Shown piece after piece: positions 12,045 through 24,248 of a stretch of 64,000 nt of DNA; position 1 is the first letter of the stretch; each line of letters starts with the position of its first letter. Source of the stretch: Poecilobothrus nobilitatus. Its lineage: Eukaryota; Arthropoda; Insecta; Diptera; Dolichopodidae. The notes below the pieces were generated by a model, which was given only the letters and a program-made list of their open reading frames with translations, had not been told where the DNA came from and made no database searches. A program made the translations under genes and the position numbers. The stretch lies in assembly GCA_947095535.1 (NCBI GenBank), contig OX352772.1, forward strand, positions 39,513,445 to 39,577,444. The letters run 5' to 3'.

Positions 12045-12909
12045 AGCACATTTCCAAAAAAATTTTGAAAAAATGTGCTTATTAGTTTCACTCTGTCCGT
12101 CCGTCCGTCCGTCTGTTTACAAAACTTCTACACCGTTAAAGATAGAGAAAAAAAATTTTAACCATAAGTAGGTCTCATAAAAAAAATAATTTTGTGGAAC
12201 AACTTTTTCATGTAGCCCCCCCCCATTACGGAGCTACAGCCCCTGAAATTTTGAAAAAGCCCTATTTTTAAATGCATATATCTTATGTTCTGCTTAAGAT
12301 TTTTTCAATCTGAAAACGTCATTCGACAGGTATTTCTTTTATCTTTGTAAATTAATATCAAAATTATATAATTTTTTTAAATTTAGTATTTAAATTTACC
12401 GTTATGTGAAAACCACATTTTGCATGAAATTTCTTTTTTCATAACTCTGGCACCCCTTTAGATAGGAACCTGAAATTTTGAGACAAGAAAGAACTTTTAG
12501 AATTAGTATAAGTTTCCTCAGAAAATTTTTTGGTAACACCCCCTTTGTAAGAGTTATTACGTCTCAAAAATTGAAAATTTGCTATTTTTAGACACCTGTA
12601 ACTTAGGCACCTGTAAAATTTTTCTTCGGCAAGACATAAAAATTAAAGGTTCAATAATATATTTTTACGTGTGTTAACGGCTTTTCTTAGTTATATAGGA
12701 TTCCGGACTTACGGCCCCTCAAAATTTCAAAAATGTCCTATTTTCACATTTTTTCTTACATGAAATTTTCAAATTTTTGTGTAAGTCACAAAAATGTTTT
12801 TTGTGTTTTCAGTAAGTCAAGTCAGTAAGTCAAGTCACACTTCTAAACAGTTTGTATTGAGTTTTGGAAATGTGCGCTTTTAAAAACCGTTGGTTTACAT
12901 TCTACCTTG
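12045..12909 (+). mobile_element. Family C helentron-like repeat, full length, nested (copy C2)
   Basis: The 5' terminal hairpin is AGCACATTT pairing with AAATGTGCT (12045-12079). A (GTCC)4GTCT tract follows at 12095-12114, then CTACACCGTTAAAGATAGAG. The body has three related monomers with the core TTACGGAGCTACAGCCCC (about 12217, 12530, 12700). The 3' end is a small AAACC-GTT-GGTTT hairpin (12884-12896), then ACATTCTACCTTG. T runs flank both sides (12041-12044 and 12910-12914). This is the plan of DINE-1/HINE non-autonomous helentrons, which insert at TT; assignment rests on architecture, not a database match. Confidence 0.8.
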
Positions 12910-13010
12910 TTTTTAATAATATAGGGTTACTTTATAATTGACGAAAGTGTTACTTGATTTTTTCAAATTTTCTAACAAATTTCTTTAAAACGAATTTTTT
13001 GCATTTTGTT
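12910..13010 (+). mobile_element. Continuation of the chimeric repeat beyond the nested copy
   Basis: AATATAGGGTTACTTTATAA followed by TTGACGAAAGTG parallels the family-C interior at 55690-55715 and continues the monomer left unfinished at 12044. The match fades after about 13010. Confidence 0.55.
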
Positions 13011-13587
13011 TTACTCGATAATTTGAAATTGTTGAGGATATAATGCGTAGTATAAAAAAATGTAAATGAATAAACAACATAACGGTTGCTTGAAGAATTT
13101 TTTTATTTATATGATATTGATATATATACATACTTATATAATATCATGTTTATTTACAATATATCGTATATGTCACTAGTGAATGAATGATAAGAGTATA
13201 GATGTATATTATATAGCGCCGTATTTACACACATATATGTATTTTATTGTACTTATAAGAAATTATTCTGTCAATGGAATATTTAAATATAATATAATAT
13301 AATATAATAATATAATTCGCACAAAATTATATTTATTATTTTGTACTAAGTAAATTTAATATACATTTACCGCTTAGTATTAAATGGTACTATAGAATAT
13401 TTGAAAAAGTGTTGGATTGATAATCGTTATGTTGAAGGTTAAAATCTGTTTTTGAAGAATGTATAAACATATAGTTTGAATATATGTACAACCCATAGTT
13501 CTAGAAATTACAAAATTCACCCAAATTATTTTAAAATACTAAAATATTAAAAAAATAATATTGTAAGCAGAGTGACAGGCTGTGAAC

Positions 13588-13648
13588 ATACTAACGGTTC
13601 GTACGGGTATCTAAGAGTTGACAAAGGCAACTGTATTCTTCCTCGTTT
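13588..13648 (+). mobile_element. Family B 3' terminus (fragment)
   Basis: CGTACGGGTATCTAAGAGTT is followed by a small AGTTG/CAACT hairpin and the terminal CTTCCTCG ahead of TTTT. It matches the 3' cap of family B at 23256-23298. It might be the original 3' end of the chimeric element that starts at 11187, separated by later AT-rich insertions. Confidence 0.65.
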
Positions 13649-13654
13649 TATATA

Positions 13655-15980
13655 AATCTACAAACCTCTGATAATACCATATCAGTATATAATAGAAATT
13701 ACACAAGTGACTTTAAAAACAAAAATTTTCCACTAAAAACCAAAAAAAAAAAATTAGATTGGTCTGCAATTTTCCTTTTGAATTCCTTTCTAGGGAATTT
13801 ACAATTTATTTTTCTGCTATACCTTATACCTGATGATGAAAAACCCAAGAAACTTAAAAATGGATAAAATAAAAGTATCTATGGCTCATTGCCATGTGGT
13901 GATTCAAAGTTTTTGTTTTTTGTTTTTTTTTTTTATCAGCTAATAGCTGATAAGGCAAAATGCCAAATTTTTCTTTTCGAACCAAGAAAATTAGAGATTC
14001 GTTCTTTTTATTTTTCTTTTGTTGTTTTTTTTTGTTTTTTGCTTGTGTTACGATATTAGGATTATACGAATAATAAAAGGATAATTATAGATATTTTAGT
14101 GGAATATTTTTAATTTTAAGCTTGAATAAATCTTTATGTAGTTCTGGTTTGCATTAAAAAAAAAAAAAAGAAGGAAAATAAAAAATTTAATAAAAAAAAA
14201 AAGAATTAAGTTATTTTTTCTTTTTTTTTTTTTTGGTATGTGGAAAATTTTATATAAGTAATTAGTCCAGGTTTATGGAATAGTTAGGAAATAAGAAAAA
14301 TTGTATAATCGAAGCTAATTAATTTTTTTTTTTGTTCTTTATAAGTGGGAAATTTTTTAACTGAAATTTTTTAGTAAAAAATTGATTAAAAATTCAAAGA
14401 TTTTAATATTGATTTTGTTATTTAGGAATCATTAGTAGCAATCACTTACTTACACGATTAGTTATATTGGACTAGGATTAAGTTTTTCTAGTAATTGCAG
14501 TTTAATCATGTGGCAAATATAAAAATTTTTTTTATTTTTTTTTATATATGAAAATTATTTATAATATATAAGAATTTTTTAAAATAACTTTTTTTTACTT
14601 ACACGAATGCTTAGGATAAGGACTTAGATTGGGACTGAATGAAAGTACTAGAATAGTTAAACATTTTGAATAATTTTGGTGTTCGGTTTACGGTCTACTG
14701 ACTAAAAAAGTTGGGTTTGCAAAACTTAGATTAAATTTTAAAATTATTGATATCTACCATATGAATACCATAGTGTGAACTAAAGCCGGTACGTTCGTGT
14801 ATTTGTTTTTTTTTACAAAAACTTAGATAATCATCAAATTTGTACATATGTTCGAATCTAAAAGCTTCTCATTAGTTTAGACCTTTAGATTAAAAAAAAT
14901 TTTGGGTTTTGTTTCAAAAATTTTTAGTTTACAATTAAATGTTAGGATAAGTTTAAAAATCAATTGAGATGTTTTCCATAATTTGTAAACCAATCTTTTC
15001 TTAAAAAACATTTTTTTATTAAAACACAGTTTTTTCAAAAGTTTGTTAAATATATATTTTACATCTACGTATGATTTAGCAAATTTTAATATGATTTTAT
15101 ATATAATGTATAAAATCATATTAATATTTATACTATATATATATAATATATTTATCCTGTATATATTAAAACTTTTTATAATAGCATCAATAGTATCTTC
15201 CTATCGCAAATATAAACTTTAGCACTTGAATTTTATTCAGTGTAAAGAGGTTCAAAACATTAAATTATAAAAAGATTACAACCCCAGATTTTCAAATAAT
15301 CATAAACCCATTTTTTCAGAAACGTACTGACATAGACACTGAAACCAATTTCACATTTTAAAATGCAACTTCTGATTACGGGAGCTCATCTCCCGAAGAA
15401 CAGTATTTGTTTGGGTTTAGTAAAGCCCAAATTATCGTATAGTATTATAACCGAAAAGCCTGCAGGTCGGAAGAATTGCATTTTAGTTTTTTAAGCCTTA
15501 ATTGTTTATTTTGCCTCCGTTAGAGTCAGTCTCACGGCGTCTCAATATTAGGACTTAGAAGGTATCTTCAATAGTTTTAAAAATTCTAAATTAATTTTTT
15601 ATACCTATAAATAATTCCAAATTTAAAAACGATTTGGTTCATTGGTTTTGAAATTTTTGGGGTAATTGTTTTATTTGTGTAATAAAATTTAATTAGCAAA
15701 AATTTACCAAGATTTTTTATTTTTTATGCTCAACAAAAATATTTTACCAACATGAATTTAATCTTATGTGAATTGCTTCTAGTCTTTTTTCAACAATTAT
15801 AAACATATTATGATTTAGATTTTGTTATGTCTGTATATGTAAGTTATAGATGATTTTAGTATATATAAAATATAGTTTGTGCTTTGTTAAAAATAATATT
15901 ATAATATTATTGAGACTATTATTGAGATTATTATTGAGACTATGTTATACAGCAACTGCAAAGTTTTTGTTTAATGTAAA
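13655..15980. other. AT-rich stretch, no gene seen
   Basis: The stretch contains a perfect odd-centred palindrome TTATCAGCTAATAGCTGATAA (13933-13953, interrupted only by the central A), poly(A)/poly(T) tracts near 14155-14240, and three ATTATTGAGACT-like repeats near 15905-15945. Around 15380-15430 are small GGGAG/CTCCC and TTTGGG/CCCAAA hairpins. No coding region is recognisable. Confidence 0.5.
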
Positions 15981-15985
15981 AATTC

Positions 15986-16620
15986 GACACCATGAAAAAA
16001 GTCCCTAAGAAAAAAGTGTGCAAGATCAGAAACGAAAAAAGTTCCAAAAGTTTGTATAAAACTTAGGGAACTTTTTGTATATGTGAAAAGTTACCAAAAT
16101 TGGGAACTTTTTTCATCAATTTTGGGGACTTTTATAAAAATTATATTTAAAAAAATTTAAAATAAATTGAAAAACCATAAAATATTATTATCGAAAAAAG
16201 AAAATCAAAAGTATTTTTATGGGGTTGGATACTAAATTTAAAAAAAAAAGGTATACTTAAATATTCTGTATTTCATATATTTAAATCTGATTTCTTCTGT
16301 TTTCATATAATTAAATATTCTGTGTAGAAGGGGGATATCCTGATTTTGAATCCAACTCTAAAATCCCTCCTAATTCAGAATCAAGTATATAATATTTAAT
16401 TTTTATGAAAAAAAGGCAATCCTGATGTTGAATTCGACTCTAAAATTAATACTAATAGTAGTCATTGCTAATAGACTTCCCTACAAAATTGGGGTCGCTA
16501 AAATTGGGTTTTTTTTTCGATTATTTTGAAGATCCTTACAAAAATTATGTTTTATGGGGACTTTTTCCATATGAAAAAAAACTGTGCGACTTTTTTCTTG
16601 GGAACTTTCTTCACGAAACC
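15986..16620. mobile_element. Mutator-like TIR element with 9-bp target duplication
   Basis: The direct repeat TAAAAATTC flanks the element exactly (15977-15985 and 16621-16629). The ends are imperfect inverted repeats of about 36 bp: the left begins GACACCATGAAAAAAGTCCC, and the right reads GGTTTCGTGAAGAAAGTTCC on the minus strand. Multiple AGTTCC/GGAACTTTTT palindromic units lie inside both ends. The centre holds two copies of a module with the core AACTCTAAAATCCCTCC that also sits inside the element at 60768-61531. No transposase is present. The 9-bp duplication points to the Mutator (MULE) superfamily. Confidence 0.75.
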
Positions 16621-16629
16621 TAAAAATTC

Positions 16630-18185
16630 AATTTAATGGATCTCCAATTCTATTTTTCTTATATAAAAATGTTTAAATCAAATAAGAGACTTTCTTTTTG
16701 TATATTTTTAATCTATGCTGGACTCTTTGGTTCATTATATCATTGAATTCTACTGCATCATTATATAATGGTTTTTATGACTTTTGTTGAGAAAAATTGT
16801 TTAAAATAGTATAAAGTCCTAATTTCAAAAAAATCAAATGAATAATTGTTCTTCATTTTAAAAGTATCAATATGAAAAACATAAGGAAGAAGGGGGAGTA
16901 AAAAGTCCTTTTTCAAATTACATTATTTTAAAATCTATTTTTCTCTTTTTTTTTAATCTTTGTAAGTGCAAAATAAGATTTGAAAATTTAAATATTTTCT
17001 CATTGAAACTCCTGTATACAAACGTTCAGAATCTGCAGATTAATAATATATATAAGAAGGTCTATGTGTCTATGTATATATATAGAATTATTTCGATTAT
17101 TTATTTTTGTAATTTTTTTACAAAATGCACAAAAAAAAATGAAAAAAGATCTAGAACACAATTTAATAAAAGTATATGCAACATTTTTAAACACATAAAA
17201 GTATTGTTGCAAAATAGTAAAATTATAAAGCTATATTAGGCGTCAATAATATAGAACCATTAGGTATCCTAAACTTTGTTTAAATAGTATCAGAAACTAA
17301 AATTATCGTAAGCTAATGAAAATTAATAAAAACTGCCTATTTCTCCATATGTATATTTTTGGTTAGTTTAGAATAATTTCTATTTTATGGTTTAGAGCAC
17401 AACAGGCTGCAAAAGGCTGCAGTGCACACTCCCTTAAATAATAATAATCTAATCGTAGGGATGGCCAATATCATTAAGGAAAGACGATTCAAAAATTTTT
17501 AAAATGTTATTTTAATATATTAATAATAATCTAATAAGGGTTCTATTCATCACAACCTTGGTCATTTAATATTAAACGGACCAAAAATTTAGTACATTTT
17601 TATTATTACTGTAGTATGGTTTTCTTATTTAATTTTGCATTTAGCACCAAATTTTTTGGTTCAGTTTTTTTTCCTTACAATAATGATGAAACAAAAAATT
17701 TGCAGAAAAAAATAAAAACTTATGATTTATTCATTCTGGGATTTTATTTTATCCTTTTAAGATACTTGTAAAAATTATAGTTTTAATATGTACAGTTTAC
17801 ATCTACTAATAGAAATAAGATTTCTTATGAGTAATAGTGTTCATAGTGTAGACTGTAGATAATAGCACAAAAAATTTGAAGCAAAGAAATAAATTAAATA
17901 CGTTAGATATGTATAGGTAAATATCTTTATAGGTATAGGTAAATAATCTTACTAACAAAATATGAAAATAATTTTATAAAAAAGTTTCTTTGACATATTT
18001 TGAATTAAAACTCAATACCTATATTACAGTTCTTACATTAAAAAGTCCCAGTTCTAGATGAATTAATTAGTAAAAATAATCTAATTTAATGTGATTGATT
18101 GTGAATTATGTTAAAATCATTTTATCAATTTTTATAACATCATTTTCTTGGTCCTACGATTCTCTTTGATAATTACATATCTTCT
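16630..18185. other. AT-rich stretch, no gene seen
   Basis: Open frames at 17000-17212 (minus) and 17003-17239 (plus) overlap each other on AT-rich sequence and resemble nothing. No TIR or SINE is visible. Confidence 0.5.
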
Positions 18186-18189
18186 TTTA

Positions 18190-18590
18190 TTAGGCGCCAA
18201 TTGCATGATTTCATAATGTTTTGTACTAGCAATTTTCCCAAATGAAATTATGAGCTTCAAATCTAATGTTAAAAAGTTTTTGTGCATAAATATTTAAGTA
18301 CGCAGAAAGATCAGATACTTATGTGTTTGAAACTATGGCTTATTCAATAGAAGGTCTAAATTTAAGCTGATTTAGTATAAACAAAACCTTTTTTGGTTCT
18401 ACCATCTTTTTTATATTAAGCGCCAATTGAATGATTTCATAATGTTTAAAGTAATTTTTCCAAATAGAATTGAGAAACATAAATCTAATATGGGAAAGTT
18501 CTAGTGCGTAGTCATTTAAGTATACAAGACGATCATATACTCATCTATTTGAAACTGACCCGTTCAATAGAAATAGATTTAGGCTTAAGT
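18190..18590. repeat. Diverged tandem duplication, unit about 226 bp
   Basis: The unit starting GCGCCAATTGCATGATTTCA (18194) recurs as GCGCCAATTGAATGATTTCA (18420). Aligned landmarks follow in both: CATAATGTTT, AAATCTAAT, AAAGTT.T.GTGC, ATTTAAGTA, TTTGAAACT, TTCAATAGAA and TTTA.GCT. The offset is constant at 226 bp, with small indels. No ORF is shared by the units. Confidence 0.8.
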
Positions 18591-18591
18591 T

Positions 18592-18690
18592 TTTTTTTTC
18601 GCGAGGGTAGGTGGGAATCATCGAAAGACACTATAGAGGAGTGAAACAAGCATGACTCCTCTATGAGTGTATGGGATGTTAATGCACTAA
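18592..18690 (-). repeat. Retroposon-like 3' fragment with poly(A), related to 24326-24425
   Basis: On the minus strand, a segment with GAGGAGTCATGCTTG and TCCCACCTACCCTCGCG ends in a poly(A) run (the T run at 18590-18599). A similar segment followed by poly(A) lies at 24326-24425. Similarity is modest, and the LINE or SINE origin is inferred from the A tail. Confidence 0.4.
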
Positions 18691-18799
18691 ACACCACCTC
18701 CCTCTTTTGACCCAACAATAGGTTATACGATCTTCAGTACTCATGTATACTGACTGGTCAAGTTGCCTTCATTAAAACACAAGTCAGTGGAACTTTAAC

Positions 18800-20740
18800 T
18801 TCATTTCTTGTCTTTAAAATTTTTAAAATAATTTTTTTTTTGTTTTTTTTTTATAAATAAATCTTTTATTATATATGCATGTATATTCAGTTGTAGAACC
18901 ACTGCAGTGTACATTTTAAAGAAAATATTTTTTCGTATAAAAATTCATATGAAATATTTGAATAACAAATTCAATTACAATAAAAATTAGAATTTGCACA
19001 ATTTTTCTCACCTTTTATCAGGTGCAAAATAATAAATCTTTGAATTTAGGAATGTTATTAAATCTTAAATGTATATATATTATATATTTACATATTATAT
19101 GTATATATAAATCTTCATCAGATGAATAGTTTTCCTATATAGTATTAAGGAGTTAAGTCATTTTTTTGTTTATTAGGTTTTTTTTTTTTTTTTATTTTTC
19201 AAAAGAGCTTCATTTGAAATTGAATTTTGGGAAAGTTTGTTTAATGGATCTTATATCTATTAGTATATAGTTTAAATTTAAAAAGAATTTGGTTTTGATT
19301 TCTTTTTTTTTTTATAGTAACAATGATTTGTGAAACCAATAAATATTTTCAAATTTTTGGAATAATAAAACAAAATTATTATATAGAATCATATGAGTAT
19401 GCATCCACATAGTCTATAATGATTATTTTGCAAATATATAGAATGAAATGCATCGTATCGTTATACAATTTAGCATGCGATTAAGGATTAAAGAAAAAAG
19501 GATATTTCGGAAAAAAAAGAAAATGTAAAAGAGCACAAAATGTTATAATTTTAATTCTAAATAGATTTTCTAGTACAGAAAAGTGCTTAGAAATAGTAAA
19601 ATTTTAACATTATACTATTTTTAGAAAATATAAATCTGATTATATTTGTTAAGATATAGAATATTTTTATTTTGATATTGTTATAATAGGGAATAGTCTA
19701 TTTATAAAAGATTTTAGTCAGTGCAAAATTACAAAAAAAAAAACTAATTAATAAATTACACATAGGATTTCAAAATAAATATTATATTCTATGCCTTTGT
19801 ACTCTAATATTTTTGGCTATATTGTTCAAAGGTAATGTTTATAATCAATGTTGGTACGATACAGATTCATATTGATATCTGAATAAGGGATAGAAGGTGT
19901 GCTATGGAAAAATGTGTTAAAAAAAGGATACATATTATTGAAATAATGGGATTTATTTTTTAATGAGACTAAACTAAGAATTATTATCTTGTATATATAT
20001 ATAGGGATTACTAAAATCAATACAGTCCAATTTCCTTACATTTATATTATGACTTATAATGTTGTACACCTTATAAATTATTCATTTAAATATTAATATC
20101 TGAAAATTTTTTTGTTGATATTTTTCAAAATAATTAATTTGCTTCCAATGATTGAATAATGGTATAGTTTCAATTCCATGTTACCGAAATTTAAACCTTC
20201 CCATAATGAGATCAATTCACTATCTACTGCATTATCATGTGGCATCATTGTTTTTTTTTTCGCTCTACTTTTGCATTTTTTTTTTTTTTTTTAATTTTTG
20301 TAACGACTTTGAAGTTTTTGGTTTAACTGTATTTTGTTTCAAATTCGATAGGTATTCGTTCTGGATATTCAGAGTGTTTTTTGTTGTTTCAAAATTTTCC
20401 TTAATAGGAATATAATGTGAGGAAACAAAAAATTTTTTTATTTTGAGGTCTTGTCGTTGACCGAGTCATAAGTGTAGGTTTTAAGGTGTAGTCGTAGTCG
20501 TTTAAGGTGTAGTTGAAAATTCAGAAAAATTTAAAAAATAAGTATTTTGCTTGTTTTTAGCCAAATATGTATCCTTAATTATTTACCCTAAAAAAAATAT
20601 TATAAAAATATTCTTCAAGTGAAATTTTACGCAGAATATAAATAATGTATAAAAATTTTGAATAAAATTCTAGTGAAATTTTACTCAGAGAAAATTTATT
20701 TATTTAATATACATTAGATATATAAGAAAATTTACATATT
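18800..20740. other. AT-rich stretch, no gene seen
   Basis: Long T runs and TA-rich tracts (19068-19105) dominate. The frames at 19826-20020 (minus) and 20152-20415 (plus) are low-complexity and unsupported. Confidence 0.5.
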
Positions 20741-20747
20741 TTTGCCA

Positions 20748-20890
20748 AAAATATGTTAAAAATGTAAATTATTTTTAAGAAATTTTGAGAAAAATGGTTG
20801 CTGTAATAGAACTGTAGTGTACTTATGTTCTACTACAGGAACCATTTTTCTCAAAATTTCTTAAAAATAAATTACATTTTTAACATATTT
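20748..20890. repeat. Long near-perfect hairpin (two arms of about 64 bp)
   Basis: The left arm (20748-20811) and right arm (20827-20890) are reverse complements with three mismatches and a loop of about 15 nt. Recognisable pieces are AAATTTTGAGAAAAATGGTT on the left and AACCATTTTTCTCAAAATTT on the right. No target duplication was found. Such a structure may be a fold-back MITE, and transcription would give an almost fully paired RNA. Confidence 0.9.
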
Positions 20891-20964
20891 CTGATAAATA
20901 GATAAAAATACATAAAAAATAAAAAAATAAATGAGGATAATAAAAGTTAAAATTAGGAAACGAT

Positions 20965-22311
20965 TTGGCAGCATGAAATTACTCATCAAGAAATAACTCC
21001 GCATTAAGAAATGAAATAATTTCGCACCAAATTTCGGAGCTATTTTATAATGAAAGAAATCTGTAATTTTTGGAAATAACTCCACACAAAACGAAATAAG
21101 TCTGCAATATAAAAATTAAATAAATCATAATTTGTTTTTTAATTGAGTTTTGTAAGGAGTTATCAAAAATGAAATATGTCAGCAATTTTAAGAAGAAAAT
21201 AAGTTCGCAAATTTGATGGATAGAAATATTTAATGAAAATAACAAAATATACATACACACATACATAGGAGGGAATTTAGAGTTGGGAGGGAGGTACTTT
21301 AGAGTTGGTAACAAAATCAGGGCTTCAGTAATTTGTTTAGCAGATGGTTTGGAGGCAAAAAACCCAAAATTTTAAATCTGGATTATACGAATTTCGTTCG
21401 GTAAATTTGATAAAATGAAATAAAAACAAAAAGTAACAGTAAGTGGATGCAACCGACTTATTACCTACCCTAATTACGTAATCTTGTACTCTACACCTGA
21501 AAAATTCAAATGTAATTAAAAATCCATAAATTATTTTAGTTAGGTAGGTATTTTATGTAAGCTAAAAACAGTCTTGTACAAAATTTCAAGTCTCTATGTT
21601 TATTAAATTCGAAGATATGCTTGTTAGACCTTAGCAGGCGTGTGTTAGCTACTCGAACCGCCACTCTAATTCTTCTCAAATTTCAGGTGCATAAAAAAAA
21701 CATTACAGAACACCTTTGTACCAATTGTAGAGGTTTTATCTTTATTTGTGTTGGAGCTATGCTCTTGGCTAGCTCTTTGCTCTTTGGCGAACCCATCGCT
21801 CAAATTTTCTCAAATTTCAGGACATAAAGAAAACATGACAGAACATTCTTCTACTAAATTCAAAGGTTTTATCTTTATTAGTATCGGAGATATGCTCGTT
21901 TGCTCTGGGCGTCGTTCAGAAGATTCCAAAATCCGAACACATGGATCGAATTTTCTCATATACAATTGCCGCCTTACTTTCGTAATTAGCAACCTACTAC
22001 ATAAATTTCATTAAGCGCATTAATTTCATTTCAATAGTTTTTGAGTTTCCGTGCAAACGGTAAGACAGAGGGAAGGACAGAAATCGTTAAATCGACCCAG
22101 GAAATGTTACTGATTAAGAATATATATACATGTGAATATCTAACTTGCTTCCTTTTGGTGGTTACAAACATCATACCAAAGTTAATATAGGTAGAGTATA
22201 ATAAGAAGAATGCGAAAAAGAAATGAAATAAATGCGAAAAAGTCAATTTGAGAATTTATTTCATTTTTGGGTTGCTCAGTTATTTCTTAAGGAGTTATTT
22301 CATGCTGCCAA
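20965..22311. mobile_element. TIR element (about 60-bp TIRs) carrying an inner repeat insertion
   Basis: The left end starts TTGGCAGCATGAAATTACTC and the right end, on the minus strand, starts TTGGCAGCATGAAATAACTC. Similarity extends about 60 bp (20965-21023 and 22253-22311). The left third holds several variants of GAAATAASTCYGCA. A module with GAGTTGGTAACAAAATCAGG (21311-21330) is shared with the Mutator-like elements. A diverged family-B repeat occupies 21465-22203. No target duplication could be recognised, and no transposase is present. Confidence 0.7.
21465..22203 (-). mobile_element. Diverged family-B-like helentron repeat inside the TIR element
   Basis: Near 22040-22100 the sequence runs GAGTTTCCGTGCAAACGG, a GACAGAGGGAAGGACAGA block (GTCY-like on the minus strand) and AATCGACCCAGG, parallel to family B at 30825-30870. 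The adjacent GATTAAGAATATATATAC and ATACCAAAGTTAATATA strings resemble the classical fly DINE-1 5' region. The body consists of two 133-bp-spaced monomers sharing TCAAATTTCAGG, GGTTTTATCTTTATT and GAGCTATGCTC or GAGATATGCTC. Short open frames across it (21621-22014) are by-products of the monomers. Confidence 0.6.
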
Positions 22312-22547
22312 AAATTCTCCCACAATAATAATTTGAACAGACATTTCACAATAATAATTTGAACAGATATTATGTGACTTAAAATTTCCGTAACTAATGT
22401 AAAATATTAAATATTTTGATCAGAATAATGTTAAAAATTTTAATTGATTTAATAACAATTAAATTCAAAGTTTTTATTATTTTGTAATTTAATTAAGTAG
22501 TTCATTCGAAAAGAGCCAATTACGTAATATTCTTAATTTAATTTTTT

Positions 22548-23298
22548 TAATACCCGTTCAACCGTAGTTCTCAGAAGATAATAAATATGCCATTACGTTT
22601 GTGACCTCTTAAAGTAGACGAGGTAGATGTAGCAAAATTTTTAAAGTTTCAAAATATTCTTGTTTAGAATCGATTTTTCAATAGGTTTAGCTTTGTGCAT
22701 CCATCTGCCCGAACGAAAACTTTAAAAATAATGGAGATAGTATTTTGAAATTTTTACCATTTCACTTTTGTAAAAGTGTTAGTTTCGCAAATTTAACTTG
22801 AACGCAACTGTCATTTAACTTCATTTTTATATATGAAAATTAATTAGTGCCTATATTAAAGCTTAGTATTCAAAATTTTGTAAAATGAAGTTATGTCTTA
22901 TGCCAACAACTTCTGCGAAATTTGGTTAATTTAATGCAATAGAACCAACAGAACTATTTCGCTTAGCTGCGAATTTTTTATCCTAATGACTTGATATTTA
23001 AAAAAGCTAAATATTTGAAATTTTGTAAAAGATAATAAAGTGTTATGATCTTAATTCAATAATCTCTGTGAAGTTTTGTTGGTTCGGTGCAACGGGTTCG
23101 AGTAGTTATCATGGAACTCCAAAATTTTGATAAATATATCTTACTTAACTAGTCAGATTTTGCTCAGTTACTTAATTTACTTAATTTAGTCAGATTTTCT
23201 GAAATTTTGTAAAATATGATTGAATTTTATGGTAGCATCATTATTTATGTTCGTACGGATATCCTAGAGTTGACATAGCCAACTTATATTCTCTCTCG
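22548..23298 (+). mobile_element. Family B helentron-like repeat (copy B1)
   Basis: The copy starts TAATACCCGTTCAACC with a decayed 5' hairpin. The cap motif GCCATTACGTTTGTGACCTC and a short degraded GTCY zone (CATCTGCCC) follow. The body contains TGCCAACAACTTCTGCGAAA. The 3' cap GTACGGATATCCTAGAGTTG has a small AGTTG/CAACT hairpin and the terminus TCTCTCTCG before TTTT. It is non-coding. Confidence 0.75.
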
Positions 23299-23299
23299 T

Positions 23300-24240
23300 T
23301 TTATACTGAATCTTTTTTTTTTTTTGTAAAAAAGTTATAAAAAAATAATTAGATTTCAAGATTTTTATGTATTAATTAAACTTCATTTGGTTATTTGCAG
23401 AACCATAATTTAAATTTTTATATTTTGTTTAAAAAGTGTAAAATATAGTATTGTAATCGTCAAAATATTTCAGAAAGCAACTCTCACTGGCTATATTGCC
23501 AATTATCTAACAACTATTCAACTCTCATTGGCTATATTGTTTTAAGGATCGTTAGGTCTGGATCAGATAACTCAAAAATTTAAGTAAATGAAGGATGGAG
23601 AGGTTTTCCAGGAAATTAGGATTTCTATTTTGTTATACCATCAAAATGCCAAAAATTAATTGAAGACTTCTCATAAACCATTACACTTCGACGTAAAGCA
23701 ATGTTATAAAATGGGATGTAATTGCAGACACAACTTCTAAAACTCTTGTCCGCTTTTCATTTGTAAAAATATTTACTTCGAAATATTGTATTATCTTAGT
23801 TTAGAGTAATTTACTATTAATTTAATAGATGATGTCATGGCTTCAGTTTGTGATTTGTTTTCATTTTAATTTTAATAAATTTTCAATTTTTTATGATAGA
23901 ATAATATTTTTAATTAAATGGACCTTTTCTCTAAATTCTCACGTTATTGATAAATATTAAATAATAAGCGCCTACATTTTTGTTTTTTCTTTCCATTGGA
24001 TAACTGAATAAAGTACATAGAGCATCCACTTAATCACTTATTATTCATATTTGACTAATCTTCAGTTTCTTTATAATCATTATTTTCACTAATTCGTTGG
24101 TACCTCAGCTATTGTTATTGCATAAGTTTATGAAACACAAATATTATATGTGAGTATGGCGTATATTATCTTATACAAGAACTATTTATTTTTATAATAC
24201 GATATTAACTATACTACGATATAAAATTACGATATAAAAA
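23300..24240. other. AT-rich stretch, no gene seen
   Basis: The only structure seen is a pair of direct repeats, CAACTCTCAYTGGCTATATT, at 23478 and 23519 (41-bp spacing). Confidence 0.5.
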
Positions 24241-24248
24241 GCTAGTAA

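Noticed and set aside
12095..12114. (GTCC)n tract considered as an independent microsatellite
   Set aside because: It occurs at the same place in every family-C copy and is part of the element.
21621..22014. Two overlapping plus-strand frames with similar peptides
   Set aside because: The similarity comes from the 133-bp monomers of the diverged family-B repeat, not from a protein family.
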